Source: Hofstenia miamia
Taxonomy: Eukaryota > Xenacoelomorpha > Acoela
Direction: 5' to 3'
DNA: 64,000 nt
NCBI GenBank assembly: GCA_004352715.1
Contig: SCFE01000100.1
Span: 142,851 to 206,850, forward strand
Part shown: piece by piece, positions 12,801-22,599 of the stretch
Numbering within the stretch: the first letter of the stretch is position 1
How the letters are laid out: each line of letters opens with the position of its first letter
Position numbers and translations under genes: made by a program
The notes under the pieces: model-generated
Databases searched by the model: none
The model's input: the letters and a program-made list of their open reading frames with translations, nothing else
Told to the model about the DNA's origin: nothing

Positions 12801-15800
12801 TCAATAGGGTTTAAGTTGGGCCTGTTACCCGGCGATGGCAACATCCGCTCTAGCGAGATACTCGCTGCACATCGAGCGTGTGACATGTTGCGCCTTCGTG
12901 CGTAAACGTTCCGTTGCCATCTGCGAACCATTTCCGCATTTGTTTATTGTGCGGGTACGTAACACGTTCAGATACGCGACATCATTCCTTCACTGATGTA
13001 TAGGTGGCCTGCTCCTTTATATGAAATGATTCCTCATCATCCTCTATGTGGGATGCATTACGGTTTTGATAATTGGCCGTGGGCTGTTGGCAGGAACCCA
13101 CTGCTGACGACCTGAATGCAGTGTAGCACTAAAAAATGTCTGTCGTCAAAGAATTCCACCGACCGCCATTGTTCCGCTGTCCAGTGAATGTGCTGCTGTG
13201 CAAACACCGGTCGTTTCTGCATCATTGCAGGTGTTAATTTCGGTGCAGAACCTGCATTTAATGACTGCGAGCCAATCTCATGTAAACGCCGCCTCAGTTT
13301 CTCGGCCAACACTGACACCGGACTCAGATCAAGTCGACTGCAATTGACTGAGAATGATGAGTGAAGTAGCCAGGAGGTGATATCAAAAGACGATTTTTGG
13401 CCGCACTTGTCTTTCGCTTTGGGCCACTTTTTCCTACTCTGTCAGTCTTTGATAGTTCACCGAATGCCTGATATTGCTAACACTTGCCGTACTAATCTGT
13501 AGATGGTCAGCAATCTTTCTGTGAGTTGTTCATAATAATATGAGTCAGCTAATATATAGAGAAGTGTTGCCAAATGGTGAATACAAAGCATATTCTTCCA
13601 AAACTCTGGGGAGGTATTAATCTGTGCTTATATAATATTCCAATAAGTTGACACATATTTATGTAATAAATTGTTGTTGTTATGGCAAAAAGATCCAAAA
13701 AATCGTGGTGATCATAATAATATGGGTTTCACTGCCTATCGTAAAATAATTGTTTTTGTTTATTTTGTCTATTTTCATAATTCTATCATTAGAACAATAT
13801 ATATAAGGCTGAAATTTGATTGTTTCTTTTGGGAAAATGTTATAATAGGGAACCCAATAATATTATTCATATATCAGTCTTACTTTACTTCGTATATATA
13901 TTTATGCAAAATATAGTATATTTTTATTTTACTCAATTTTACGTATGTGTGGCTTAGCCCGCTTTTAACACAGACCTTCAATTAATGACTGAAACTCAAT
14001 CGACTTTATAACATGTTTTCCGTTTTCATAGCAAAACTCTTACTCATTTTATTTTGGAAATATTTAAAACTGTGTCCATCTAGGAATTTGTAGCCGAATC
14101 ATTCCTAAATTGATACATTTCTATTAGCTATTTTGTGATTTTCACAGAGTCTTCAATATGTTTAAAATAATCTGAAAACACATTCTTAACAACCTTCTTG
14201 AAAAATGTTTAATTACATTACATGAAAAAGCGCTTCATTCCATTTATAATCAAAATCGCCTTGTAACCATTAGTCATGGATTTTGTTCATTAGTACATAC
14301 GTGCTATCGATTGAAAAATGAATAAAGGTCGAGATAGACATTTCGACATGATTTTAAAAGTTTTTGACTCAAAGCTCACGTTTTCTATGAAATAAAGTTG
14401 CTTTGAAAATGCTTCACTTTTTCCAATAACTTAGCATTGCGAAAATATTTAGGGGTATTGACCAAATTTGCAAAATAACTTTTCTTGTTGAACACCATAC
14501 GCAATATATAACCTATCATTTTTGTATACCATTCTAACTTGAATATCTTATTTTATACGTTAAGTTCGTTATAATAATAATAATTAAAATGGGGTCCGCT
14601 CTGTACTATGGTAAATTCGAATTTGGTGTAAAGAGCGGACACTTGAAATAAGTTACAATAGTACAGAGCAGACATCCCCCTTTTTCTCCGTAAATATTTA
14701 CAAGATAAGGCCTAATAAGCAGACCAAAATATCCCATATACCAAATTTTCAGATTATTCCCTTAATTTTTGCAAGATTTATTACGAAATGAAATTTGCCT
14801 TTAAAATTAACATGGGAAAGTAGAGCGGACTCAATAATTACGCAAAATTGTTCAAAGCGGGCCGATTAATTACAAACATTCGTCTCATTTTCCTGATCAT
14901 ATAAGACAACGTATAATTCAGAATTTTCAATTTTGATGGCAATATTCGCTTGCTTTAACTTTAGGGTTATTCCATTATATTTCACATCAAAAATGGCATG
15001 TTCTTGAAATTACACCAATAACAGGTTTAGAATTTTTCGCCGTGATCGTTTTGTAAGAAATTGAAATTGGGTCATTACTAATCACTCATTAGATGCGAAA
15101 TTGCCCTTAATGACTGTGTTTAGCAGTAAGTTCTCATTTTTGGAAAACTAATTGCAAACTCAGAATCTGTGACCCGTAAAATGGTTAAACAGAAGTTTTC
15201 AGTACTCGGTACTTATCGTTTTGAAGAAAAGTTTTTAAATTTCGAACCTAAACGATGATCAGTTTCAACAATTCTACAACATATTTTTGAAGTTTCAATA
15301 ACATGGATTCCACAAGACCATCTTTTCAACTGAAATATAATAGAATAACCCTAAAGTATTGTCTTCATTGAAATTTTGAATTACATATTGTTTTATATGA
15401 TCTGGGGATTCAAACGAAAGTTTGAAGAACATGGGTTCCTGAGCAGTATGAAATATAATAGAATGACCCTTGTATTCGGAGGCAAAACTATTGTTTATAG
15501 ACTATAAATATATTCCACTTAAAGGAGTATGCTAAAAGCAGAGTAGTAATTCTTATACAAATGCATTTTCAATTAGTAAAGAATCTGTTTGAATTTCATT
15601 AGTTGTATAAAACGTTTGATTTTTTGCATGTTTTAGTATGTCATTGGAGGAAACACTACCTGAGATTCTTCACACTTCAAAAAGAAACAATGGTCTCAAG
15701 CGTGGTCTGCGCGAAGTGGTAAAGTTCGCTGACAAGAGAATGGCTCAAGTTGTCGTTCTTAGCAACGACTGCGATGAGCCACAATATACAAAGCTAATTG

Positions 15801-17098
15801 AAGCTCTCTGTGCAACGCATAATATTCCTTTAGTTCGTGTTGAAAGCAGCAAGAAATTAGGAGAGTGGGTTGGTCAGTGCAAACTAGATCGAGAAGGCAA
15901 GGCTAGAAAAGTGGTCGCTTGCTCTTCATGTTGCATTATTGATTTTGGTGATGCTGAACAGCTCACTAAATTTAATGAGATTATTAAGTAATTCGTGTGG
16001 ACAATGACGCTCTAATAAACATTAACATGTTATTTTCTTTTTGAAACATCATAGAGATGTATAATGAAACAAAAATTGTTTGCTGATTAATTTCACTTAT
16101 TTCTAACAAACTTAAAGCAATTGAAAGATTTTCTGTGATTTCAACTAGTGTTAACCATTTTTATGATTTTCTCCAATTTGTACATGATACGTATTTTGTC
16201 ATAAATTATAGCTGTTACACATAGAATCACCAATCTGTATTCACTGTCAAACACGATTTATATTTGAAAACTATTTACCATGCAAATGATGCATATTTTA
16301 AAGCCGCTGGGCAACGAGGAACTGTGGTTGATTATAATTATATTGAATGTCTGTTGTTTAGATTTAAAGCATTGACTACATTCTAGTAAAATCATCAACA
16401 ACTATGCATTAGCTAGTTATCAAAATAATAAGTAAAACATTAGAATTCGGCAATTGTGACAGTATGTGATGGTTAATACATTCACTATTGCTGAATACAA
16501 AAAGATTGCTTTGTTTCACAGTGTATTTGAAATTGTGTACACTTAGGGTGTCCCAAAAACGTTTTCAAATTTAGTTGTAACATGAAATTTTTAGTTTTAG
16601 ATGAAAAATACTGCCAATTTTTTCTTCGGTATTGATTAATGCTTGACGCCCTAAAATATTGTTTTTATAATTGTGATAATGCATTATTTACATTCCTTAT
16701 ATCATATAGCTGGATTACCTGTCTAACTAATAATTCCATAATTATATCTTATTTTCTCACTGCTTGCTGAAAATTTATAGACTCTCCAACTATTATTCTC
16801 ATTGTAAGTCTATAAAATACATTTTATATTTTTATTAAAACTTTATTATCAATAACAAAAGATTTGAATAATATTTCTTTGATGCCTCCAGTAATTCAAA
16901 ATTGTTGATTTTCTGTATTAATTTAAAAAAAGACGCATCATTTATTTAACATATTTCGGCATCCCATTACCACTATCAGGGTTTTCCACTATAAAATTCT
17001 CAAAAAATATGCATTAATATATATTTTCTCTCAATAGTTTTGGTACATTAGAATTAATTTTTATATTCATCTTTTTTGTTTAATCGTGGTTCCCTTAA

Positions 17099-17150
<52 letters not shown>

Positions 17151-20100
17151 TATTTATAAAATGATCAGTATTTGATAAATCAAGACTTCGTTGAGCAGAA
17201 CATGAATATGACCTTTGAAACTATGTTTGATTATGCAAGGAACAATAAAAGGATGTTGCCAATTCAATTAATATAGTGATATGTAAGCCATATATTACAT
17301 ATGTTTTTCGCGTGTAGTGAAAATTCACGCATGCTATGTAATATTTCACATAGTAGGCTTTCATAACGCAGCATTTCAAAAAATGACAACTAAATTTTTG
17401 TAGTCACATTGGGTGCGTTCGCTTATCGGTGCGGACTGCGATTAGTGGCCAATAGAGCATTCTCTTATGATCACGGAGGCTTTTTTTGTGGCCACGAAAC
17501 AACAACTGAATTAATTTCTCGTTGCTTTGATATGATTGGCACTTATCTAGGTAACCTCATTCTTTTGCGCAATCCGTATTCCTCATTTAGCAATAGCAGA
17601 CTTTAAATGAACAACTCAATTTGGTTTCCTCTTAGTGCTGAAGCATTACAAAGTGCAGAAGTAGATACTGTATACACTGATTTAGATAATCAAACAACAA
17701 ACTTTAGTGCAAATGTACCAATTGAACAGGAAAATAGTTTTGTGCAAAAGTCGAAATGGACTGACGCTCAAGTCGAATTCTTGATTAATAATTATGAAGA
17801 GAAATATAATCGAATGTTGAATCAAAAGTACACTAAAATAATTATGTGGAACAATATTGCAAATCGCTTAAACACCTCTCTATCATCAGATTTTTCTTCA
17901 GATCATGTTGAAAATAAATGGAAAAACCTGACAGAGATATACAAGAAGCATATTTTGTCAAAACGAAAAACAGGAGGCGGATCTGTACCAAGATGGAAAT
18001 GGTTTGAACTGATGAATAACAGACTAAGTTTTCGCCCAAATTCAGAGCCTTTTGCAGAAGGGAGTAGTGGAACAAGCACTGCAATTACAGAGAGGGCATC
18101 AAGCAATGTTGCAGCCGATCCTAGTCCAGCAAAAAAACGGCGACAAGATACCAAGGAATTGATGGTTGAAATGCTCGACATTCAAAAGAGAACAAATGCG
18201 GCAAAGTGCACAACTTCTACAGCAAAATAAGAAGTCGGAGATGGCAATTAAAGAACTTTCAAAAAAACATTAGTACTCTTGTAGAACACTTTGTTAAAAA
18301 TAGTTAGTCAATTAAAAACTCTTAAAAAACATTATATTCTTGCAGAACATTTTGTTAAAATGGTTTAGATTTTTTAATTTCATAAATAGTTATTGAAATA
18401 ATATTGTTAATGCAACATTAAAAAATATTTTATTTTTATTTCTAATAAATAAAGTACTAATTAGACGAATTGCAATATATTTCTAAAAAACACAAAATGC
18501 ATAAATACAAATCATTAATTCACTTGGAAATTTAAGTGTCGATGAAAAAGTAAGTTCTTAATGTATTCCCTTTTGAGATCACCATCTTCTGATGCTATCA
18601 TATAGTTAGGTAGATTTTCATTAGCTGAACTTGTAGTCCTGCATTGTTCCTCAATGCTTAGCCCTTCCTTAATATATTTCTCAACATCACTTTCACTTAG
18701 TAAGCATATATTTGCCAATGTAGCTGAACACAAAATAATCTGAACAATTCGAAAGTCGGAAGCACATTCAACAAAATGTAAGCGGCGAAAACGTCCTTTC
18801 AAATGGCCAATTGCGCGTTCTATAGTAAGTCGCACTTTCCGCACACATGCATTAAAGTGAAATTTAGAGGGGCAACATTGTGCAGCCATTTCTCCATAAG
18901 CTGGAACACACCACGACTGTGGTTTGTAACCAGAATCTGCAAGTAGATGTCGATTACATGAAAAGAGATTGGGTATGGAATCTTCATGAAAAAACATCAT
19001 TATCCAATACTCTTTGATCGTGCACACTACCAGGCCAGCCGGCATGAATATGCGTGAATAACATGTTTTCGCGACATACAAGCAACACTTGAGTTCCATA
19101 AAAATCACCTTTTGTAAAATAGTTTTCAGGAAAATGCGATGGGGTTGTTCTGGGAATCAATGTACCGTCAATAATCCCAATTACGCTTGGTATACCAGTT
19201 TTTTGAGAAATGTAGCTATCAATATTAATCTTTTCAGCCTCAGATGGCCACTTAATAAAACTATTCATTAAATTTTTAATAACTGCTTCACAAAATATCC
19301 CAACATATTTGTGAACATTACTGACTGAAATGTCAAATTCCATTGAAATATCAAAATACGACATCTTTGTTGCCAGATAGCGGATACCAATGTATGAAAT
19401 TTTTTTCTGAGTTTCTTCTGTGAATCCTTTACCCAGTTCAGGATTATATTGTGAAGTAGTGGACAGTTCATCATGAACATATTTGAAAGACTTTCTTGAC
19501 ATGCGAAAATACCGTTGAAAAACATAATCCGGAAATTTGTCTATTGTTATTTCTGAAAAGTATTTTATTCGATACTCTTCTTTTTCATTGATACAGTTTT
19601 TGCTAAGAAAGTTAATTCCAGTTGTTGTTGAACAATTTGAGTACTGTGTAATTAAATTCGCATTAGTTTGATGCCAGGAGGCTGCTGATGCAGTATGTCG
19701 TGCTTGTTTTTTGCATAATTATAAATGAATAATGATTTAACTACAAATTTAAGCCAATCAGAATCAATATCAACAAACAATCCGCGTCGCAAAAGAATGT
19801 AATTGAAAAACAACGGACATGATGAGAGAATACAGTGGCCACTTTTCAACAACTGAAAAAAGATGCGGATTGTCACAAGCGAACGCGCCTATTGTGTGTG
19901 TGAATACTGAGAACCTCATCATTCATAGAATAATTAACATGTATTTTATAAATGAGACATAAAGTCTCTATATGCTCTGTACTCGGGAGGAACTTAATAA
20001 TTTAGGTTTTTTCATTCAAAACTTTTTGTAATTAATATTTGCCACACGTTTTTTAACAAAACGATAAAAACGCATTTTTTATTTGGTTTAATGAATTTTT

Positions 20101-21747
20101 AAAACAAGGTTTTTGCAGTTTTATAGGGCGGTTTTAGCTATTTTATGTACAAAGACTTTCATGAATGCAACAGACTTATTTTGAATGCAACCAAAAATTT
20201 ATTGAACGCAACAAAGATTCTATAGACTGCAACAGGAACTTTGTTGAAAGCAAATTATTGCATATTAATGAGTGTTCTGCGGCCATAGCCGCGACCAAAG
20301 AGCCACGGCAGGCTGCAGCGAAAGATTTTGTTTACGGCCAAAATCCCGGCTAAGATTCATTTCTGAACATTGTCATGAACAATTTATTTCTATGATGTTT
20401 ATTTGTATTTTTGTTTTTAAAACTTAGTTGCTTTGGCCATTTTCTTTAATTGTTCAATTATAAATTGCAGCATTTCACTTAGTACTTGTAAAAAGACATT
20501 ACTACGGCGAAAATAATCACGGCTTCGACCAAAAACGTACGGCCCAATGGCCGGGAAAATTGCCTTGGCAGCAGAACACTAATGTAAATCTCATTACTAT
20601 ATTTTTATAATATAGAACAGCATTTATACGAACTGTTATTCTCCAATGTTAAATCGTGTAGCAATATCAGTTAGGTTTAATACAAATGTAGATAAGTATA
20701 TTTCTATAATATAAAAATTTTACTAATATTTGGATCATTTTCACTTTATATAAGTGAAAATTAAGCGCTTCAGTTTTTTAGCCTCCAACCTATCTTTACT
20801 AAAATTGTGAGGTTTTAATAAATAAGCAGCTAGAACTCTGAGGTATCACCTATAGAAATACTTTCGATACATCAAAGTGCCAAAATACAGCTAGAGTTCA
20901 AAATTCAGGATGTCCAAAAGCGTGCATTTACAATTATATTACAGTAAATGCGAAAGCATTTCATTATTTCATTCCCCAACTAAATCCAATGAATATGAAT
21001 TTCGTTGTCTTCGCGCTTTCTCAAACTGTGAAAAACAGACATTCTTAAACAACTTCACTGTCATTCCTGTTAACATTTGTGTATTCGTTTTAATTTAATT
21101 AAATATTTTCGGTTTCTAGTCGTTAAAATGCCAAATTTAGCTTTCTATGAAAACATTTTAGCAGTATTCTCTTTTGTCACAATCATCCTAAGCATAAATT
21201 CGAGAAGCCAAATAATAAAACATTATTATTTAAGAGTTTTTGCTTTTGAAGAAAAGCTGATGTTTGACTTTGGTAATAATAAAGTTTTAATGTTAGTTTT
21301 CATAATGAAAATTGACTTTGCGTAAACCGTTCGTATTCCAAAAACATTAATTTAGTGAATTTAGACCAATTGAACGTTTGAACTTGTCACAGATTTTCGG
21401 ATTTATTTTAAATGTAAACAACTGGATGTCATTGGGTCCACTAACACTTCCTGTTCGAAGAAAACATTGGATTGCTTGCAAATGTAGGTTTTTATATATT
21501 TAGATGTTTGTCAATAACTGTTAATTTTGTATTTGCATTTTGTTAAACATTCTTTTTAATTTTAGCCATAAACGGAGTGTATGTCAACCTTGATTCCAAG
21601 CTTAAGCTCCCTGAAATTATTGGATCCGATGCCAAAAGCTTTTATCAGTTTCTACGAGTTCAGCTTTCCAGTAAGGAGTCACAATTACTTCTCATTACAA
21701 CATTCGATGTAGCTGATAATAAGCTGTGGCTATTCCCCAATGAATGA
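6649..21747 (+). CDS. JOSD: Josephin-domain deubiquitinase (JOSD1/JOSD2 type), four exons
   Basis: Exons 6649-6809, 6851-6976, 21365-21483 and 21566-21747 join in phase to 588 nt, a 195-residue protein, the size of JOSD1 and JOSD2 (about 190-200). Josephins are cysteine proteases that cleave ubiquitin chains. Catalytic Cys28 lies in LCALHALNN with Gln23 upstream; His130 is in RRKHW; Asp145 is in NLDSKL, exactly 15 residues after the His as in the family. Other family signatures are [12 protein letters not shown] and VVWWDKR. The ATG at 6649 follows an in-frame TAA directly, so it is the likely start. Introns: 41 bp, 14,388 bp and 82 bp; intron 2 contains RPS12 and many transposons. All junctions are GT...AG and the protein aligns to the family without gaps across them. 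JOSD1 and JOSD2 cannot be separated. Confidence 0.9.
6851..6976 (+). CDS. JOSD: Josephin gene exon 2
   Basis: Follows the acceptor TTAATTTTAG (6841-6850) and encodes [10 protein letters not shown] through VVWWDKR. The donor is GTAATT at 6977. Two bases of an Arg codon remain for exon 3. Confidence 0.88.
7105..7583. repeat. Small inverted-repeat element (MITE-like) in Josephin intron 2
   Basis: The left end TACTCTTTTGAGTACATTG plus ACGTT (about 7108-7132) recurs as AACGTCAATG plus TACTCTTTTGAGTACA at 7554-7580. The terminal motif GTACTCTTTTGAGTAC is nearly self-complementary. A third, diverged copy of the motif lies alone at 8756-8780. No ORF inside is credible. Confidence 0.55.
7843..8685. 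mobile_element. GC-rich retroposon (SINE-like) with 12-bp target-site duplication
   Basis: A GC-rich island in AT-rich intron is flanked by direct repeats AAGTTTAGTAGT at 7831-7842 and 8686-8697. Such a target duplication is typical of target-primed retroposition. A diverged reverse-orientation copy lies at about 51865-52552, sharing for example CTGCTGATCAGACTCAA and GCACTCTGCGTGCCAG. ORFs inside are not conserved between copies. It carries a 189-N gap (8054-8242) flanked by an identical 30-bp string (8024-8053 and 8243-8272), so the gap may be spurious. Family not recognised; no RT coding seen. A MULE with a long target duplication is less likely because the ends are not inverted repeats. 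Confidence 0.65.
8786..10025. other. AT-rich intron sequence, nothing recognised
   Basis: This part of Josephin intron 2 holds no coding frame with family resemblance and no repeat I could pair. Confidence 0.5.
10030..11963 (+). mobile_element. Non-LTR retrotransposon (LINE), 5'-truncated and decayed
   Basis: Reverse transcriptase pieces lie in successive plus-strand frames. [19 protein letters not shown] (about 10783-10839) is followed by [20 protein letters not shown] (about 10880-10940), then YVDD at 11135-11146 in another frame, then the thumb and C-terminal region [12 protein letters not shown] near 11470. Frameshifts and stops separate the blocks, so no intact ORF2 exists. The 3' end has AATAAA at 11932-11937 and a tail of TTA/ATT trinucleotides at 11942-11963. 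An oligo(TAA)-type tail suggests the I/Jockey/CR1 range, but the clade is not certain. No endonuclease domain was seen, consistent with 5' truncation. It lies in the Josephin intron in the sense orientation. Confidence 0.8.
12434..13736 (-). mobile_element. Tc1-like DNA transposon, inactive
   Basis: About 1.3 kb, the usual Tc1 size. The left end CAGTGCGACCCATATTGATA follows TA (12432-12433). The right end is its inverted counterpart (about 13697-13734, reading TATGGGTTTCACTG), followed closely by TA. Minus-strand remnants: HTH-like [14 protein letters not shown] (about 13520); [15 protein letters not shown] and [12 protein letters not shown] (13058-13318); the C-terminal [11 protein letters not shown] (12740-12931), which corresponds to the Tc1 PGNSPDLNPIENLW motif. 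Frames are broken by stops and shifts, and the catalytic Asp of PDLNPIE is Asn here. Confidence 0.8.
14591..14679. repeat. Short inverted repeat (hairpin), about 90 bp
   Basis: GGGGTCCGCTCTGTACTATGG (14591-14611) pairs with TAGTACAGAGCAGACATCCCC-like sequence at 14659-14679. Related AGAGCGGAC words recur at 14630-14640 and 14822-14832. It may be a tiny MITE or the end of a decayed element. Confidence 0.5.
14959..15356. repeat. MITE with 25-bp terminal inverted repeats
   Basis: The left end TTAGGGTTATTCCATTATAT plus TTCA (14961-14985) is matched by TGAAATATAATAGAATAACC plus CTAA at 15331-15354, with one mismatch. The roughly 400-bp body is non-coding. A third partial copy of the end (GAAATATAATAGAATGACCC) lies at about 15451-15470. 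Confidence 0.6.
15638..15991 (+). CDS. RPS12: 40S ribosomal protein eS12, single exon nested in a Josephin intron
   Basis: The 117-codon frame matches eS12, a small-subunit protein of the L7Ae/L30e/S12e fold. Family blocks in order: [20 protein letters not shown] (the S12e signature region), [40 protein letters not shown] and the C-terminal IIDFGD. It lacks the variable N-terminal 10-15 residues of most eS12 proteins and is diverged from the vertebrate form, but has no stop or frameshift. ATTTTTTGCATGTTTTAG just before the ATG looks like a splice acceptor, so an upstream exon is possible; an in-frame TGA lies seven codons upstream. AATAAA follows at 16014-16019. It is either a real nested gene or a young retrocopy. 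Preserved family residues favour function. Confidence 0.85.
   Translation: MSLEETLPEILHTSKRNNGLKRGLREVVKFADKRMAQVVVLSNDCDEPQYTKLIEALCATHNIPLVRVESSKKLGEWVGQCKLDREGKARKVVACSSCCIIDFGDAEQLTKFNEIIK
16014..16019 (+). promoter_or_regulatory. Polyadenylation signal for RPS12
   Basis: AATAAA lies 22 bp after the RPS12 stop codon. A short 3' UTR is usual for ribosomal protein genes. No poly(A) tract follows it, which argues mildly against a very recent processed pseudogene. Confidence 0.5.
16020..17096. other. Intron sequence, no gene recognised
   Basis: AT-rich. GGGTGTCCCAAAAACG near 16548 resembles a mariner end, but no partner end was found. Nothing else is recognisable. Confidence 0.4.
17097..17147. 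repeat. (ATT)n microsatellite
   Basis: About 17 uninterrupted ATT/TTA trinucleotides. LINEs in this window end in the same trinucleotide, so this could be the tail of a lost LINE copy, although no RT sequence precedes it. Confidence 0.85.
17607..18230 (+). CDS. Harbinger Myb/SANT-like DNA-binding protein
   Basis: 207 codons. After an acidic N-terminus (about residues 1-45) comes a trihelix/MADF-like Myb domain at roughly 50-135: [18 protein letters not shown], then [11 protein letters not shown], then [13 protein letters not shown], with the spaced tryptophans typical of the accessory protein of PIF/Harbinger elements. That protein binds the element ends and helps bring in the transposase. 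The frame ends at 18230, but in the +1 frame the sequence continues as [20 protein letters not shown] and stops at 18271-18273. This resembles the usual charged, Gln-rich helical tail, so a one-base indel near 18195 may have shortened the protein. Confidence 0.8.
   Translation: MNNSIWFPLSAEALQSAEVDTVYTDLDNQTTNFSANVPIEQENSFVQKSKWTDAQVEFLINNYEEKYNRMLNQKYTKIIMWNNIANRLNTSLSSDFSSDHVENKWKNLTEIYKKHILSKRKTGGGSVPRWKWFELMNNRLSFRPNSEPFAEGSSGTSTAITERASSNVAADPSPAKKRRQDTKELMVEMLDIQKRTNAAKCTTSTAK
18515..19718 (-). pseudogene. Harbinger DDE transposase (HARBI1-like), one frameshift
   Basis: The N-terminal half is open from about 19718 to the stop at 18984. It has [20 protein letters not shown], then the first catalytic Asp in [10 protein letters not shown] and [13 protein letters not shown]. 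The C-terminal half lies in another frame (from about 19000 to 18515) with the second Asp in LLADSGY and the Glu in [11 protein letters not shown]. The break coincides with a run of six T (minus strand) just after VLDND; one base too many in that run explains it. All three catalytic residues are present, so this is a very recent inactivation or a sequencing error. The first in-frame ATG is at 19502, which would drop the FRMSR region; an upstream exon or non-ATG start is possible. Confidence 0.85.
20160..20262 (+). repeat. Short degenerate tandem repeat, about 28-bp unit
   Basis: Three to four units of the type GAATGCAACAAAGATTCTAT (variants at 20164, 20189, 20215 and 20244), giving a repeated CN/ERN peptide pattern in one frame. 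No upstream gene supports coding. Confidence 0.4.
20271..20580. repeat. MITE with TIR AGTGTTCTGC and AATG target duplication
   Basis: 310 bp beginning AGTGTTCTGC and ending GCAGAACACT, flanked by AATG at 20267-20270 and 20581-20584. Sub-terminal GC-rich words (GGCCATAGCCGCGACC, CGGCCCAATGGCCGG) are also loosely inverted. Non-coding; family not recognised. Confidence 0.6.
20585..21364. other. 3' part of Josephin intron 2, nothing recognised
   Basis: AT-rich. The small ORFs here (for example 20910-21098 and 21077-21325) show no family resemblance and lie within the inferred intron. Confidence 0.5.
21365..21483 (+). CDS. JOSD: Josephin gene exon 3
   Basis: Begins after GTGAATTTAG; the single base A completes the split Arg codon. 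It encodes the segment up to the catalytic His in RRKHWIACK. The donor is GTAGGT at 21484. This donor, not the nearby GTTTTT, gives the right phase and a gap-free family alignment. Confidence 0.85.
21566..21747 (+). CDS. JOSD: Josephin gene exon 4 with stop
   Basis: Follows the acceptor TTTTTAATTTTAG. It encodes [16 protein letters not shown] and the C-terminal strand region, ending LWLFPNE and TGA. It contains the third catalytic residue (Asp in NLDSKL). Confidence 0.88.
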
Positions 21748-22599
21748 AATCATTGTGCAATTGTCGTTTTTTAATTCTATATTTCGTGAATGCGTTCTGT
21801 ATAAAAATCTATAAATTTTTTATTGTTAATTGTTTAATGATACTAATGTGTGAAATTGCCACATATATTAATGCAATTCTCATCTTATATTTAGCTTATT
21901 GTGATAATCTATCAAGTTTCATAATGATAAAGTTGTCTATGTATGCACATGGCGATTTGATCTTAAGTCATTTAGTTGTTTTTTTAATTGTAGAGTTTTT
22001 GTATGTGTATATATATTGCAATTTCACATTTAGTTATTTAATCATTTGGAAGAATTAGGAAATAGTTTTGTGGAAATATCATTTTGAAATTTTGTTTTGT
22101 TTTACAATTGAAGAATTAGTGTTTCTAATTTCTCAAGATTCAAGTTTTTTTCTTGCATTTTTGTTGTAATTTTGTTTAAATACAGGGATTTAGACTGTTT
22201 TAGTGCTTGGAGATCAATTGCTTGCTGACAGCTTGTTTTTATAGTAAAAACTTTTTTGCTAAGCAATATCATACTATTGATGCGCAATCGTACACAATGC
22301 AGACATCGAATCAAATAAATATTTCTACAAATAAATCCACTGATGTTATTTTTAAAAAAACTTGAAAATGTACTTTAATGTAAAAAATTGCCAAGATTGT
22401 CATTAATTTCATTCCATAATTCAGACAATATTTAATGTATCCTAGTGATAATAAATAAGGAGGTATCTCATATAGACATAATTTTTACAAAATTTTAGGA
22501 ATTTAGGTAGAGAAAATATAGCGAATGGAAATTTAGTTGGTATTTTACACACGCTTTTACAACATAGAACATCTACTCTACTACAAGATCTGTGATAAA

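Larger units (their letters stand above)
17411..19890. mobile_element. PIF/Harbinger DNA transposon, near complete
   Basis: 2480 bp with ends GGGTGCGTTCGCTT and, inverted, AGGCGCGTTCGCTT (12 of 14 match), flanked by the 3-bp duplication ATT at 17408-17410 and 19891-19893. It has the standard two-gene layout: a Myb/SANT-like protein on plus (17607-18230) and a DDE transposase on minus (18515-19718). The genes are convergent with about 280 bp between them. It is inserted in Josephin intron 2. Confidence 0.88.

Noticed and set aside
16540-16570. Possible mariner end GGGTGTCCCAAAAACG
   Set aside because: No inverted partner, transposase or TA-flanked counterpart nearby.
17842-18181. Minus-strand ORFs opposite the Harbinger Myb-like gene
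   Set aside because: Shadows of the plus-strand coding sequence, which has clear domain features.
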